From an uncultured Bacteroidales bacterium (GTDB lineage: Bacteria > Bacteroidota > Bacteroidia > Bacteroidales > WCHB1-69): a DNA stretch of 64,000 nucleotides. The notes below the pieces were generated by a model. That model worked only from the letters and a program-made list of their open reading frames with translations, was not told where the DNA came from and made no database searches. Position numbers and translations under genes: made by a program. Positions within the stretch are counted from its first letter, which is position 1, and each line of letters opens with the position of its first letter. The DNA lies in assembly GCA_937949745.1 (NCBI GenBank), contig CALECM010000047.1, forward strand, positions 13,448 to 77,447. The letters run 5' to 3'. Of this stretch, positions 51,801 through 59,637 are shown piece by piece.

Positions 51801-52519
51801 TTCCCTGCTATAATGAGGCAAACCGGTTGCCGGTAGAAACATTCTTCCATTTTATTGAGAAAAATGATAAGATTTTTTTCCTCTTTGTCAATGACGGCAG
51901 CAAGGATAATACATTGGAGGTGATTCGGCAAATGAGTGAAGAAAGTCCACGGTGTTTATATCTTGATCTGGAACATAACGGAGGTAAAGCGGAAGCCGTG
52001 AGGGCGGGAATGATCTGGGCATATGAGAATTTTTCCGCTGATTACATTGGTTTTTGGGACGCGGATCTGGCTACTCCACTGGAAGAAATTCCGCAATTTA
52101 TTTCGGAGGCTGAAACCAGGAATTTTGAAATGGTTACAGGACTGCGGCTAAAACGGTTAGGTGCAAAAGTCAAAAGGAAAACCAGTCGTCATTATTTGGG
52201 AAGAATATTCGCCACCGTAGCTTCCGCCGTATTGGGATTGCCGGTTTTCGATACGCAGTGCGGAGCTAAATTGTATAGAAAGGAGATTGTAGGAGGCCTT
52301 TTTGAAACTCCTTTCCTGACCCGCTGGCTTTTTGATGTAGAATTATTAGCCCGTTATATCCGGATTTACGGAAAAGATAACGCTGAGGAAAAAATTTATG
52401 AATATCCGGTTTATCAATGGGAGGATATAGGAGGTTCACGTTTGAAACTCAAAGATTTTATGAAAGCGCCTTATGAGCTCTATAAAATAAAGATGAAGTA
52501 TTTAAGGAAAAAAAATTAA
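51782..52519 (+). CDS. GT2 glycosyltransferase, dolichyl/polyprenyl-phosphate sugar synthase-like
   Basis: 245 residues. The GT-A motifs are FIVPCYNEANRLP, LFVNDGSKDNTLEV, NGGKAEAVRAGM and the metal-binding DAD in IGFWDADLATPLEEI. The later TGLRLKRLGAKVKRKTSRHYLGR and DTQCGAKLYR resemble dolichyl-phosphate beta-glucosyltransferase (ALG5) and related enzymes that load a sugar on a polyprenyl phosphate. No C-terminal membrane segments are present, unlike ArnC/GtrB. It starts within the methyltransferase gene and ends 11 bp before the second GT-C gene. It probably makes the lipid-linked donor used by the flanking GT-C proteins; that is inference from gene order. Confidence 0.85.
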   Translation: MQKVFIVPCYNEANRLPVETFFHFIEKNDKIFFLFVNDGSKDNTLEVIRQMSEESPRCLYLDLEHNGGKAEAVRAGMIWAYENFSADYIGFWDADLATPLEEIPQFISEAETRNFEMVTGLRLKRLGAKVKRKTSRHYLGRIFATVASAVLGLPVFDTQCGAKLYRKEIVGGLFETPFLTRWLFDVELLARYIRIYGKDNAEEKIYEYPVYQWEDIGGSRLKLKDFMKAPYELYKIKMKYLRKKN

Positions 52520-52530
52520 TACTGTTAAAT

Positions 52531-54753
52531 ATGAAAAAACTTTTTCAGGCAAACAAAAATAATATATGGTTCTGGCTATTTTTCGGAATTCTTTTGGTAT
52601 TGTTTTTCCTAATGCCGATCCTGAGCCTGGATGCGGGAAATACCGGAGATGAAGATACTTATCAGATTCCGCAGGGCGAATATGTATTGGATTGGTTTAA
52701 GACCGGAGGGAAAGATACTACGGCTTTAAATTTCAAAGATTTAAAGTATTACGGTTCTTCTTTCGATGTGATCATGGCCTTTTTTAATAGGACCTTTGAT
52801 GTGGATAATATCAATACCACCCGTCATATTTTCAATTCTTTTTTCGGCTGGCTTGCAATTCTGTTTGCCTCGTTAATTGCCTATAAAGCCGGTGGATGGA
52901 GGGCAGGAGTAATCACCATGGTATTGCTCTTTCTTTCCCCGCGTTTCCTGGGCCATTCTTTTAATAATCCGAAAGATATACCTTTTGCGGCCTCGGTGAT
53001 CATGGCTCTTTATTTCATGATCCTTTTTTTCGAACAATTTCCCAAGGTCAGGGTCTCCACTATTATTTTGTTTATCTTATCGATAGCGCTCTCTATCAGT
53101 ATTCGTATCGGGGGATTGATCCTGTTTGGTTTTTTTGGGTTGTTTGCGTTGGTATTTATTATCCAGAGGAGTTTGGAGAAAAGAAAAAAACTGCAGGCTA
53201 CAGGTTCGAAAAAATCATCCAAACTTAAAATTTCTGATTATGTTTCAGGGAAAGAGATCGGCCGTCTTTTCGTATACGGAATCATAATTTGTGTAGCGGG
53301 TTATTTCCTGGGACTGATCTTATGGCCTTATGCCCTTCTGTCGCCGATCAAAAATCCTTTGGAAGCTTTTCAGTTGATGTCGCATTTCTCGACGGTTATC
53401 CGCCAGCTTTTCGAAGGTTCTTTGCAATGGTCGGACGCACTTCCCTGGTATTATACACCCAAATATATTTTAATTTCCATTCCGGTAGCGGTGATCATCG
53501 GCTGTTTGCTATATCCTTTTATCGGCGGATGGAAGAAAGAAAGCCGGTTTACTACGTTTATCGTTTACTTTGCCTTCATTTTCCCGGTATTCTGGATCGT
53601 TATTACAAATGCTAACGTATACGGCGGATGGAGACATGCCATGTTCGCTTATCCCCCGATGGTTGTGGCGGCCGGTTTAGGTTTCAATGCCCTGATAGAC
53701 TTCATTAAAAACAAATATGGGAAAATAGCGGCGACGGCTCTTCCGTTTGTTTTATTAATTCTGCCTTTCATCCATATTGTAAAAAATCATCCGTACGAAT
53801 ACGTCTATTTCAATGTGTTGGGCGGTGGTATGAAAAATGCTTACGGCAATTATGAAATGGATTATTATTATCATTCTACGAGAGAAGCGACGGAGTGGGT
53901 TTTGACTAATGCCCAAAAAAGCGGTCTGGAAACAGGCAGAAAAATCCGGGTGGCTTCCTGGCATACTGCTTCCGTAGGTTATTACCTGCGAAATGATACG
54001 GCAAATTTCCAAAATACTTTTTCCCGTTGGTACGAACGTAGTAATAATGATTGGGATTACGGTATTTTCGTCATTACAGGTATGATGCCGGAACAGCTTA
54101 AAAGCGACCATTTCCCGCCTGCCAATACGGTACATGAGATTAAGGTGGACGGTGAACCGATCTGTATTATACTGAAACGTGATGATAAATCTGATCTAAA
54201 AGGATTCCAGTACAAATCAAAAGGCATTATGGATACTGCCGTTTATTATTTGCAGGAAGCTTTGGAAAAAGATCCTTACAATGAACCTGCGATGATGAAC
54301 CTGATCGAGATCTATATGCAAACGGGACAACCGGATAATGCCAAACCGTATATTGACAGGGCCCGCGAGTTTATACCTAAATATGAAACTTCCAATTTCT
54401 TCCTAGCCCATTATTACCTGGCTAAAAATCAGGATGATGAAGCGCTTAAGATCTGCTATCAGATCATGGATGATAATTACAAATTCCGTGCTGCTTATCA
54501 TTTGGCCTGTAACATATATCTTCGCCGTAATGATCTCCGTTCGGCCGAAAAAGAACTGGTCAAGCTAATCGATATCGATCAGTTGGATGATCAGGCTATC
54601 AGGCAACTGATCGAGATATACAGGGCGCAGGGTTTGAATGAAGCTGCAGGGTATAAGAAATTATACAGGGTTATTGCCAAGAGTCTGGAAAAGCGCGGGA
54701 AAAAGAAAGAAGCGAAAGAATATTACGATATGGCTAAACAGATCCGGATGTAA
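52531..54753 (+). CDS. GT-C-type membrane glycosyltransferase with C-terminal TPR repeats (copy 2)
   Basis: 740 residues, a paralogue of the 48844 gene. The first loop has DAGNTGDEDTYQIPQGEYV, again acidic. Shared landmarks are KYYGSSF, NNPKDIPFA, SISIRIGGL, LPWYYTPK, GGWRHAMFAY and NVLGGGMKNAYGNYEMDYY. A Lys/Ser-rich cytoplasmic loop (about 218-240) is longer than in copy 1. After ~11 helices the soluble region of ~300 residues ends in TPR-like units (ALEKDPYNEPAMMNLIEIY, FLAHYYLAKNQDDEALKI, HLACNIYLRRNDLRSAEKEL). Having two diverged copies around one lipid-sugar synthase suggests two acceptors or two sequential steps. It is convergent with the pseudouridine synthase gene. Confidence 0.75.
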   Translation: MKKLFQANKNNIWFWLFFGILLVLFFLMPILSLDAGNTGDEDTYQIPQGEYVLDWFKTGGKDTTALNFKDLKYYGSSFDVIMAFFNRTFDVDNINTTRHIFNSFFGWLAILFASLIAYKAGGWRAGVITMVLLFLSPRFLGHSFNNPKDIPFAASVIMALYFMILFFEQFPKVRVSTIILFILSIALSISIRIGGLILFGFFGLFALVFIIQRSLEKRKKLQATGSKKSSKLKISDYVSGKEIGRLFVYGIIICVAGYFLGLILWPYALLSPIKNPLEAFQLMSHFSTVIRQLFEGSLQWSDALPWYYTPKYILISIPVAVIIGCLLYPFIGGWKKESRFTTFIVYFAFIFPVFWIVITNANVYGGWRHAMFAYPPMVVAAGLGFNALIDFIKNKYGKIAATALPFVLLILPFIHIVKNHPYEYVYFNVLGGGMKNAYGNYEMDYYYHSTREATEWVLTNAQKSGLETGRKIRVASWHTASVGYYLRNDTANFQNTFSRWYERSNNDWDYGIFVITGMMPEQLKSDHFPPANTVHEIKVDGEPICIILKRDDKSDLKGFQYKSKGIMDTAVYYLQEALEKDPYNEPAMMNLIEIYMQTGQPDNAKPYIDRAREFIPKYETSNFFLAHYYLAKNQDDEALKICYQIMDDNYKFRAAYHLACNIYLRRNDLRSAEKELVKLIDIDQLDDQAIRQLIEIYRAQGLNEAAGYKKLYRVIAKSLEKRGKKKEAKEYYDMAKQIRM

Positions 54754-54803
54754 TATCCGCCGGAGAAGTAACGTAGTAATGAAAAATATAAGATCTTATA
54801 ACC

Positions 54804-56357
54804 CTAGATCATTTTCAAAATATTGATCTCAGCATCCGTAAGGAAACGCCATTTACCCCTTGGGAGGTTCTTTTTGGTTAGTCCTGCGAAAGCTACACGA
54901 TCCAGTTTAATCACATTATAGTCGAGTTTTTCGAATATACGGCGTACGATCCGGTTCCTTCCGGAATGTATGGTGATTCCGATTTCCCTTTTGGAATCAT
55001 TGACATAAGCCAGATCATCCGGTTTAATAAAACCGTCCTCCAGCTCAATTCCGTTCAGAATAGCCTCAAAATCGGATCCCGACAGGTTTTTATTCAACTC
55101 GAGATAATATATTTTCCGGATATTGTGTTTGGGATGCGTCAGTTTTTTAGCCATTTCACCATCATTGGTAAAAAGCAGTAGTCCCGTGGTATTTTTGTCT
55201 AATCTTCCGACCGGATATACACGTTCCTTACATGCTCCCCTTACCAGTTCCATCACGTCTTTCCTGTCACGGTCATCATACATGGTGGTGATATAATCTT
55301 TGGGTTTATTCAATAAAAGGTAGACAGGTTTTTCCCTTTGCAATACTTTATCGCCGAACCGTACTTCGTCCGTGGGCATTACTTTGGTACCCAGTTCGGT
55401 CACCACTTTACCGTTCACGGTAATAGCGCCGGATTCGATCAGGGTGTCGGCATCCCTGCGCGAACAAATGCCCGCATTGGAAATATATTTATTTAGACGG
55501 ATCGGCCCGTACTGCTCTTCATATTCGAGAGAAAGTATTTTTTGTTTCTGTGGCGCTTTCCGTCCTTCACGATGACGTCTCTCCACAATTTCGGTTAAAA
55601 TAGCGGATTCGGCCGTTACGTCCCTTTTTCTTTTTCTGGGAGCATCGTCTTTATATCTGTCATTCTTATAAGCGGGTTTGTCCGAACTTCCGGAAAAGGA
55701 ACGCCTCGGTCTTTCCTCCGAAGAATCATAATGTTTGCGGTTATCACGATCGCGAAACCTGTCGTCACGCCTGTCATCCTGTCGTGTATTTCTGGAAGTG
55801 TAAGGTCCTTTCTTAAACGGTTTTCCATCACGGTCATTCCCGTATTTCCTGCCTCCGGCGGGTCTTCCTGTCTTCCGGTCTCCGCTTCCTGATGCATCAT
55901 CCCTGCGGGAAGAATAAGGTCTTCTTTCCGAATTTCTATCATCGCCACGGTCTGCATAACGGCTTCTTTCCGGTCTCTCATCCCTGCGGAATCCTGATCC
56001 GGATGAAGAATTGTCTCCACGGGACGAGTAAGGTCTTCTTTCTGAATTTCTATCATCGCCACGGTTTGTGTAACGGCTTCTTTCCGGTCTGTCATCCCTG
56101 CGGAATCCTGATCCGGATGAAGAATTACTTCCACGGGATGTATAAGATCTTTTAACTGAATTGCCGTTATCGTCGCTATCGGTATATTTCCTGGTTCTTG
56201 CCGGTCTGTCGTCCTTCCGGAATCTTGATCCGGATGAAGGAGAACCGTTTCCCCGGCTGCTTCCGGAGCCGCGGGACCGCCCATTTCCGGATGAATTATC
56301 CGTACGGGTATTCTTTATTGTTTGCTTAAAACTACGTTTTTTAGGGGAATCTTCCAT
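54804..56357 (-). CDS. RsuA/RluB-type pseudouridine synthase with long repeat-rich basic N-terminus
   Basis: 517 residues. The enzyme is the C-terminal half: an S4 domain from about residue 286 (IRLNKYISNAGICSRRDADTLI) and the synthase domain with the catalytic Asp in YPVGRLDKNTTGLLLFT and the end segment RNRIVRRIFEKLDYNVIKL. It modifies a uridine in 23S or 16S rRNA. The first ~270 residues are low-complexity Arg/Ser/Gly/Asp/Tyr sequence with tandem 38-residue units such as RPERSRYTNRGDD. Similar extensions occur in Bacteroidetes homologues and may bind RNA. The S4 and catalytic parts start normally, so the extension is an addition, not a misread start. A -7 box and a leader hairpin precede the gene. 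Confidence 0.9.
   Translation of the reverse strand: MEDSPKKRSFKQTIKNTRTDNSSGNGRSRGSGSSRGNGSPSSGSRFRKDDRPARTRKYTDSDDNGNSVKRSYTSRGSNSSSGSGFRRDDRPERSRYTNRGDDRNSERRPYSSRGDNSSSGSGFRRDERPERSRYADRGDDRNSERRPYSSRRDDASGSGDRKTGRPAGGRKYGNDRDGKPFKKGPYTSRNTRQDDRRDDRFRDRDNRKHYDSSEERPRRSFSGSSDKPAYKNDRYKDDAPRKRKRDVTAESAILTEIVERRHREGRKAPQKQKILSLEYEEQYGPIRLNKYISNAGICSRRDADTLIESGAITVNGKVVTELGTKVMPTDEVRFGDKVLQREKPVYLLLNKPKDYITTMYDDRDRKDVMELVRGACKERVYPVGRLDKNTTGLLLFTNDGEMAKKLTHPKHNIRKIYYLELNKNLSGSDFEAILNGIELEDGFIKPDDLAYVNDSKREIGITIHSGRNRIVRRIFEKLDYNVIKLDRVAFAGLTKKNLPRGKWRFLTDAEINILKMI
55907..56248 (-). repeat. Three tandem 114-bp units inside the pseudouridine synthase gene
   Basis: Units begin near 55907, 56021 and 56135. 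The first two are almost identical over 114 bp (38 codons); the third is degenerate but keeps GGATCCGG-type and CGGAAT blocks. The period is a multiple of three, so gain or loss of units keeps the frame. Confidence 0.8.
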
Positions 56358-56376
56358 TAAATGTCTCTGTTAAATC

Positions 56377-56400
56377 CTGGTTTTGTGCTTGTAAAACCAG
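56377..56400 (-). promoter_or_regulatory. Hairpin at the 5' end of the pseudouridine synthase leader
   Basis: CTGGTTTT and AAAACCAG pair perfectly over 8 bp with an 8-nt loop, directly downstream of the -7 box at 56405-56412, so it would form the very 5' end of the mRNA. Confidence 0.5.
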
Positions 56401-56404
56401 CCGG

Positions 56405-56412
56405 CAAAGATA
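56405..56412 (-). promoter_or_regulatory. -7 box candidate (TATCTTTG) for the pseudouridine synthase
   Basis: Minus-strand TATCTTTG, 47 bp before the start codon at 56357. Confidence 0.45.
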
Positions 56413-56574
56413 CAAAAAAAATGATTGATTCAAAAGTCTTTAGATCAATTTGCATGAGAATATATTCCGGACGAACCTATTTCTTATTTATTAGGTTCGA
56501 ATATTTTAATATTTTGTAATAGATGATTTTAAAGAAAAAAATGGTGATAAACTTTTTATTGTAAAAAATTGTTG

Positions 56575-56582
56575 TATCTTTG
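56575..56582 (+). promoter_or_regulatory. -7 box candidate (TATCTTTG) for tRNA-fMet
   Basis: Plus-strand TATCTTTG, 13 bp before the first base of the tRNA. Confidence 0.55.
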
Positions 56583-56595
56583 CACCCAGTTACAG

Positions 56596-56670
<75 letters not shown>

Positions 56671-56675
56671 AAACG

Positions 56676-56709
56676 AAAGCCTTACAAATTGCATTTGTGA
56701 GGCTTTTTT
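56676..56709 (+). terminator. Intrinsic terminator after tRNA-fMet
   Basis: Arms 56676-56689 and 56693-56706 pair over 14 bp (one G-U) with a 3-nt loop, and a T-run closes at 56704-56709. The nucleotidyltransferase ATG lies only 14 bp later, so some read-through may express it. Confidence 0.85.
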
Positions 56710-56723
56710 GCTTCCAAAAATGT

Positions 56724-57449
56724 ATGAAGGATTTATCAGCCATGATATTCGCCGCCGGTTTGGGAACCCGGTTGTATCCCCTCACCGCCGACAAACCGAA
56801 AGCTTTGGTCGAGGTCAACGGGATTACTCTCCTGGAACATGCCATACGTAAAATTACCGGCTCGGGTATACATCATATTGTCGTGAATGTTCATCATTAC
56901 GCCGACCAGATGATTGAATTCCTGAATACCCGTCATTTCGATGCGCAGATTACCATATCTCACGAACGGGATATTCTTCTGGATACGGCTGGGGGTTTGA
57001 AATTCGCTTCATCGCATTTTCCGGATTCACAACATATTTTACTTTATAATGTCGATATCCTCTCTTCGATTGACCTTAAAAAGATGGTGAGTTTCCATTT
57101 ATCACAAGATGCGATCTCGACTGTGGCGGTACGTCGGCGTGATACGGCACGGTATCTCATATTTGATTCCCGGTCGATGGAACTTTGCGGATGGCTGAAT
57201 AAGAAAACAGGTGAAACCATTATCAGAAAAGAGACGGAATATCCGGTTGAATTAGCTTTCAGCGGCATCCATGTGATCAGAAAGGACCTTATCGACAAAA
57301 TCCCGGCTGCGGAAAAAATATCATTGGTCCCGCTTTATCTGGATCTGGTACCGGCGGAAAAAATAGTGGGATATCAGCATCAGGAAGATACCTGGATGGA
57401 TGTGGGAAACTATGAGAATTATCTTCTCATTTCCGGCAGGAACGTATAA
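56724..57449 (+). CDS. Sugar-phosphate nucleotidyltransferase (MurU/NDP-sugar pyrophosphorylase-like)
   Basis: 241 residues from the ATG at 56724; an open frame extends back through the tRNA and cannot be coding there. The nucleotide-binding signature is AMIFAAGLGTRLYPLTADKPKALVEVNG, then HHIVVNVHHYADQM, DTAGGLKFA and the metal-binding Asp in ILLYNVDIL, with the C-terminal DVGNYENY. Short single-domain proteins of this form include MurNAc-1-phosphate uridylyltransferase MurU and mannose/glucose-1-phosphate nucleotidyltransferases. A cell-wall recycling role would suit the dcw neighbourhood but is inference. A terminator follows at 57521. Confidence 0.85.
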   Translation: MKDLSAMIFAAGLGTRLYPLTADKPKALVEVNGITLLEHAIRKITGSGIHHIVVNVHHYADQMIEFLNTRHFDAQITISHERDILLDTAGGLKFASSHFPDSQHILLYNVDILSSIDLKKMVSFHLSQDAISTVAVRRRDTARYLIFDSRSMELCGWLNKKTGETIIRKETEYPVELAFSGIHVIRKDLIDKIPAAEKISLVPLYLDLVPAEKIVGYQHQEDTWMDVGNYENYLLISGRNV

Positions 57450-57520
57450 ATTTCCTAAATTTTAAGTAGAAGGATTGTCATTTTAAATTTTGGGTCCTTA
57501 TTAACGGTTCCGTGTTTAAA

Positions 57521-57555
57521 AAAAATCCGCGGAGGTATCGGATTTTTGGTTTTTG
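57521..57555 (+). terminator. Intrinsic terminator after the nucleotidyltransferase
   Basis: AAAAATCCG (57521-57529) and CGGATTTTT (57539-57547) form a 9-bp stem with a 9-nt loop, followed by GGTTTTTG. Confidence 0.7.
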
Positions 57556-57558
57556 CTA

Positions 57559-57610
57559 TTCCATTTTATTCCAAAATCCACATTATTCCATTATTTTCCA
57601 TTTTATTCCA
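57559..57610 (-). promoter_or_regulatory. Ladder of TGGAA boxes, candidate MraZ operator
   Basis: On the minus strand TGGAA occurs at 57606-57610, 57596-57600 and 57586-57590, then TGGAT at 57576-57580, and TGGAA again at 57569-57573 and 57559-57563. Steps are 10, 10, 10, 7 and 10 bp. E. coli MraZ binds direct TGGGN repeats with 5-bp spacers, i.e. the same 10 bp pitch. The ladder ends 11 bp before a -7 box, covering the -33 region. Confidence 0.6.
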
Positions 57611-57621
57611 ATGTATTAATC

Positions 57622-57629
57622 TATTTTTG
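57622..57629 (+). promoter_or_regulatory. Distal -7 box candidate (TATTTTTG) of the dcw cluster
   Basis: Plus-strand TATTTTTG just downstream of the TGGAA ladder. It would give a leader of about 250 nt before mraZ. Confidence 0.45.
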
Positions 57630-57884
57630 ACCGAATAATTTCTTCTTTATATATAAATGATTATATATCAATAAAATAATCTATAAATAAGATTGTTAAT
57701 ATAAATCGCCTCTTATCAATATTTTAATGTCAATAACCTTAATTATTAAAATTAATTTCCTTTTTTTTCCTTATTGTAAATCAATAAATTAAAGGATAAA
57801 AATTACTTTAAAATCTATTTTATTATAAATTATGGAGTGATCTGAAAATTTATGTGTATTTTTGTCAGGATAAAATAGTCCATA
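57630..57884. other. AT-rich leader region before mraZ
   Basis: 255 bp of very AT-rich sequence without a gene, lying between the distal and proximal promoter candidates and the mraZ start. I see no conserved structure in it. Confidence 0.4.
57857..57864 (+). promoter_or_regulatory. Proximal -7 box candidate (TATTTTTG) for mraZ
   Basis: Plus-strand TATTTTTG, 20 bp before the mraZ ATG at 57885. Confidence 0.45.
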
Positions 57885-58373
57885 ATGTCAAATCTTGATT
57901 ACGGTTATTGGGAGGTTTCTATTGAAAAGCAGGGTCGCATCAAATTGCCCGCTGCTTTATTGAAATCTTTGCCTGAAGACGAACGTAAAAGTTTTTGGGT
58001 AACCCATGGTTTCGGCCGGCATATCATGCTTTGGACGGCTAACGCCTACCGTGAGCAGATGGAATATTTAAATTCATTGGATAGAAATGTAATCGAAGTT
58101 AAAAAATACAGAAATGCTTTTTTAAGAAACACTGCCAACGTTGAGTGTGATGCACAGGACAGATTTGTAATTCCAAAACCGCTGCTCGAACAATATAAAA
58201 TTGAAAAAGAAGTGGTTTTATTGCTGGATAACGGAAGGATAGAGATATGGAATAGTGAATTGTATCATCAGGAATTTGACATGGATCCTGATGTATTTAA
58301 TACACTTAATGAAGCAATACATCTTGGAAAATATAACCCTGTTATTGAGAAAAGCAATGAGCCAATATCATAA
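57885..58373 (+). CDS. mraZ: MraZ, transcriptional regulator of the dcw cluster
   Basis: 162 residues. Two SpoVT/AbrB-like swapped-hairpin repeats are visible: the first around EKQGRIKLPAALLKSLPE and the second around DAQDRFVIPKPLLEQYKI, each followed by the VLLLDNGRIEIWN/ HIMLWTANAY type strand. MraZ forms a ring that binds repeats upstream of its own operon and lowers expression; a matching box ladder is at 57559-57610. It is the first gene of the dcw cluster and its end overlaps rsmH by 17 bp. The C-terminus is slightly longer than in E. coli (152). Confidence 0.93.
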   Translation: MSNLDYGYWEVSIEKQGRIKLPAALLKSLPEDERKSFWVTHGFGRHIMLWTANAYREQMEYLNSLDRNVIEVKKYRNAFLRNTANVECDAQDRFVIPKPLLEQYKIEKEVVLLLDNGRIEIWNSELYHQEFDMDPDVFNTLNEAIHLGKYNPVIEKSNEPIS

Positions 58374-59259
58374 TCCGGTCCTTTTACATGATTCAGTCGA
58401 CGCTCTGGAAATCCGGGAAGACGGTACCTACGTGGATGTTACTTTCGGAGGAGGAGGACACTCATCGGAAATATTGAACCGGCTGGGGCCCGACGGAAGA
58501 TTGCTGGCTTTCGACCAGGATCCGGATTGCCTGAAGGATAAAATACAAGATGAACGTTTTCAGTTTATTCCTTCCAATTTCCGGAATTTGAAGAAGTTCT
58601 TACAGTATTATAAAGCATGGCCTGTCAACGGAATTTTAGCGGATCTGGGTGTGTCTTCTTATCAGCTGGATACTCCCGGGCGGGGTTTTTCCTATCGTTA
58701 CGACGGTTCACTGGATATGCGCATGAATCCGGGAAAGGGTATTACCGCTTTTGATGTCGTCAACCAATATACGGAAAACAAATTGACCGAGATCTTTTAT
58801 AGTTACGGGGAATTGTCCCAGGCAAGGCGTGTGGCCCGGAAAATTATCGAGTTTCGTCAGGAAAAGCAAATTGCCACGACTTTTGAATTGGTGGATGTGG
58901 TGACGCCTCTTTTTCCCGCTAATAAAGTGAATAAATCCTTGTCACAGTTATTTCAGGCGATCCGTATAGAGGTGAACGGTGAATTGGAAGTATTGAAAGA
59001 GTTTCTTTTACAAACACCCGAAGCTTTGGCGCCACAGGGTAGACTGGTTATTATTTCATATCACTCCCTTGAAGACCGGTTGGTAAAGAATTTTTTACGG
59101 TCGGGGAACTTTACGGGAGAGGTCGAGAAAGATTTTTTTGGTAATCCGATTACTCCTTTCCAGTTGATCTCCCGGAAGGCACTTTTATCGGGAGAAGAGG
59201 AGATCAGGGAAAACTCACGTGCGCGTAGCGCTAAACTAAGAATTGCAGAAAAGAGATAA
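58357..59259 (+). CDS. rsmH: 16S rRNA m4C1402 methyltransferase RsmH (MraW)
   Basis: 300 residues from the ATG at 58357 (Met-Ser-Gln-Tyr-His-Asn-Pro-Val). An ATG 34 codons earlier lies inside mraZ and has no family match. The RsmH signatures are YVDVTFGGGGHSSEIL (SAM loop), LADLGVSSYQLDTPGRGFSYRYDGSLDMRMN in pieces, QLFQAIRIEVNGELEVL and VIISYHSLEDRLVKNF, ending in RARSAKLRIAEK. It methylates N4 of C1402 at the ribosomal P site. It overlaps mraZ by 17 bp and the next gene starts 3 bp after it, so translation is coupled. Confidence 0.97.
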   Translation: MSQYHNPVLLHDSVDALEIREDGTYVDVTFGGGGHSSEILNRLGPDGRLLAFDQDPDCLKDKIQDERFQFIPSNFRNLKKFLQYYKAWPVNGILADLGVSSYQLDTPGRGFSYRYDGSLDMRMNPGKGITAFDVVNQYTENKLTEIFYSYGELSQARRVARKIIEFRQEKQIATTFELVDVVTPLFPANKVNKSLSQLFQAIRIEVNGELEVLKEFLLQTPEALAPQGRLVIISYHSLEDRLVKNFLRSGNFTGEVEKDFFGNPITPFQLISRKALLSGEEEIRENSRARSAKLRIAEKR

Positions 59260-59262
59260 CCG

Positions 59263-59631
59263 ATGAAAACCACTTACAGGAAAAACGAACAAAACCGTAA
59301 ACCCGAAAAGAAAAAAAGTTCTTTCTGGGAATTTATGGGTGGAGAATTCCTGCTTCATCGTTCGGTGGTAAAATGGTATCCCTATATTTTATTCCTTTTC
59401 GTTCTGGCCGCTATCATCATTTATAATGAAAAGTCTATTACTGAAAAGAATAACAGAATTGACGAGCTGGATAAGGAATACAAAAATTCCATTACGGAAT
59501 TAAGGGAAAACAATCAGTTTATCCCTTATGATTCCACTTTGAAACTGATAAAGATCCTGGAAGACCGGGGATTTGAAAAAAATGATAAAACCGTATATAA
59601 AATTCCCGTGACAGCCAGTCCCGATAAATAA
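59263..59631 (+). CDS. FtsL-like division protein
   Basis: 122 residues. A Lys-rich cytoplasmic N-terminus (about 1-35) is followed by one membrane helix (about 40-57, WYPYILFLFVLAAIIIY) and a periplasmic coiled coil (EKNNRIDELDKEYKNSITELRENN). This is the layout of FtsL, which joins FtsB and FtsQ and activates the FtsWI synthase. Sequence identity to FtsL is always low; the assignment rests on topology and on the position between rsmH and ftsI, where ftsL always lies in dcw clusters. Confidence 0.85.
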   Translation: MKTTYRKNEQNRKPEKKKSSFWEFMGGEFLLHRSVVKWYPYILFLFVLAAIIIYNEKSITEKNNRIDELDKEYKNSITELRENNQFIPYDSTLKLIKILEDRGFEKNDKTVYKIPVTASPDK

Positions 59632-59637
59632 TAGAAA

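Noticed and set aside
54787..54800. Perfect 14-bp palindrome TATAAGATCTTATA between convergent genes
   Set aside because: No loop or T-run for a terminator and no promoter nearby; short AT-rich palindromes are frequent.
55907..56248. Repeats considered as a CRISPR array
   Set aside because: Units are directly adjacent, 114 bp, in frame within a gene and without spacers.
55616..56284. Long open frame of 222 codons in another frame of the minus strand, and a plus-strand frame at 55892-56155
   Set aside because: Both arise from the repetitive Arg/Gly-rich codons of the pseudouridine synthase extension; they have no start context and no recognisable protein pattern.
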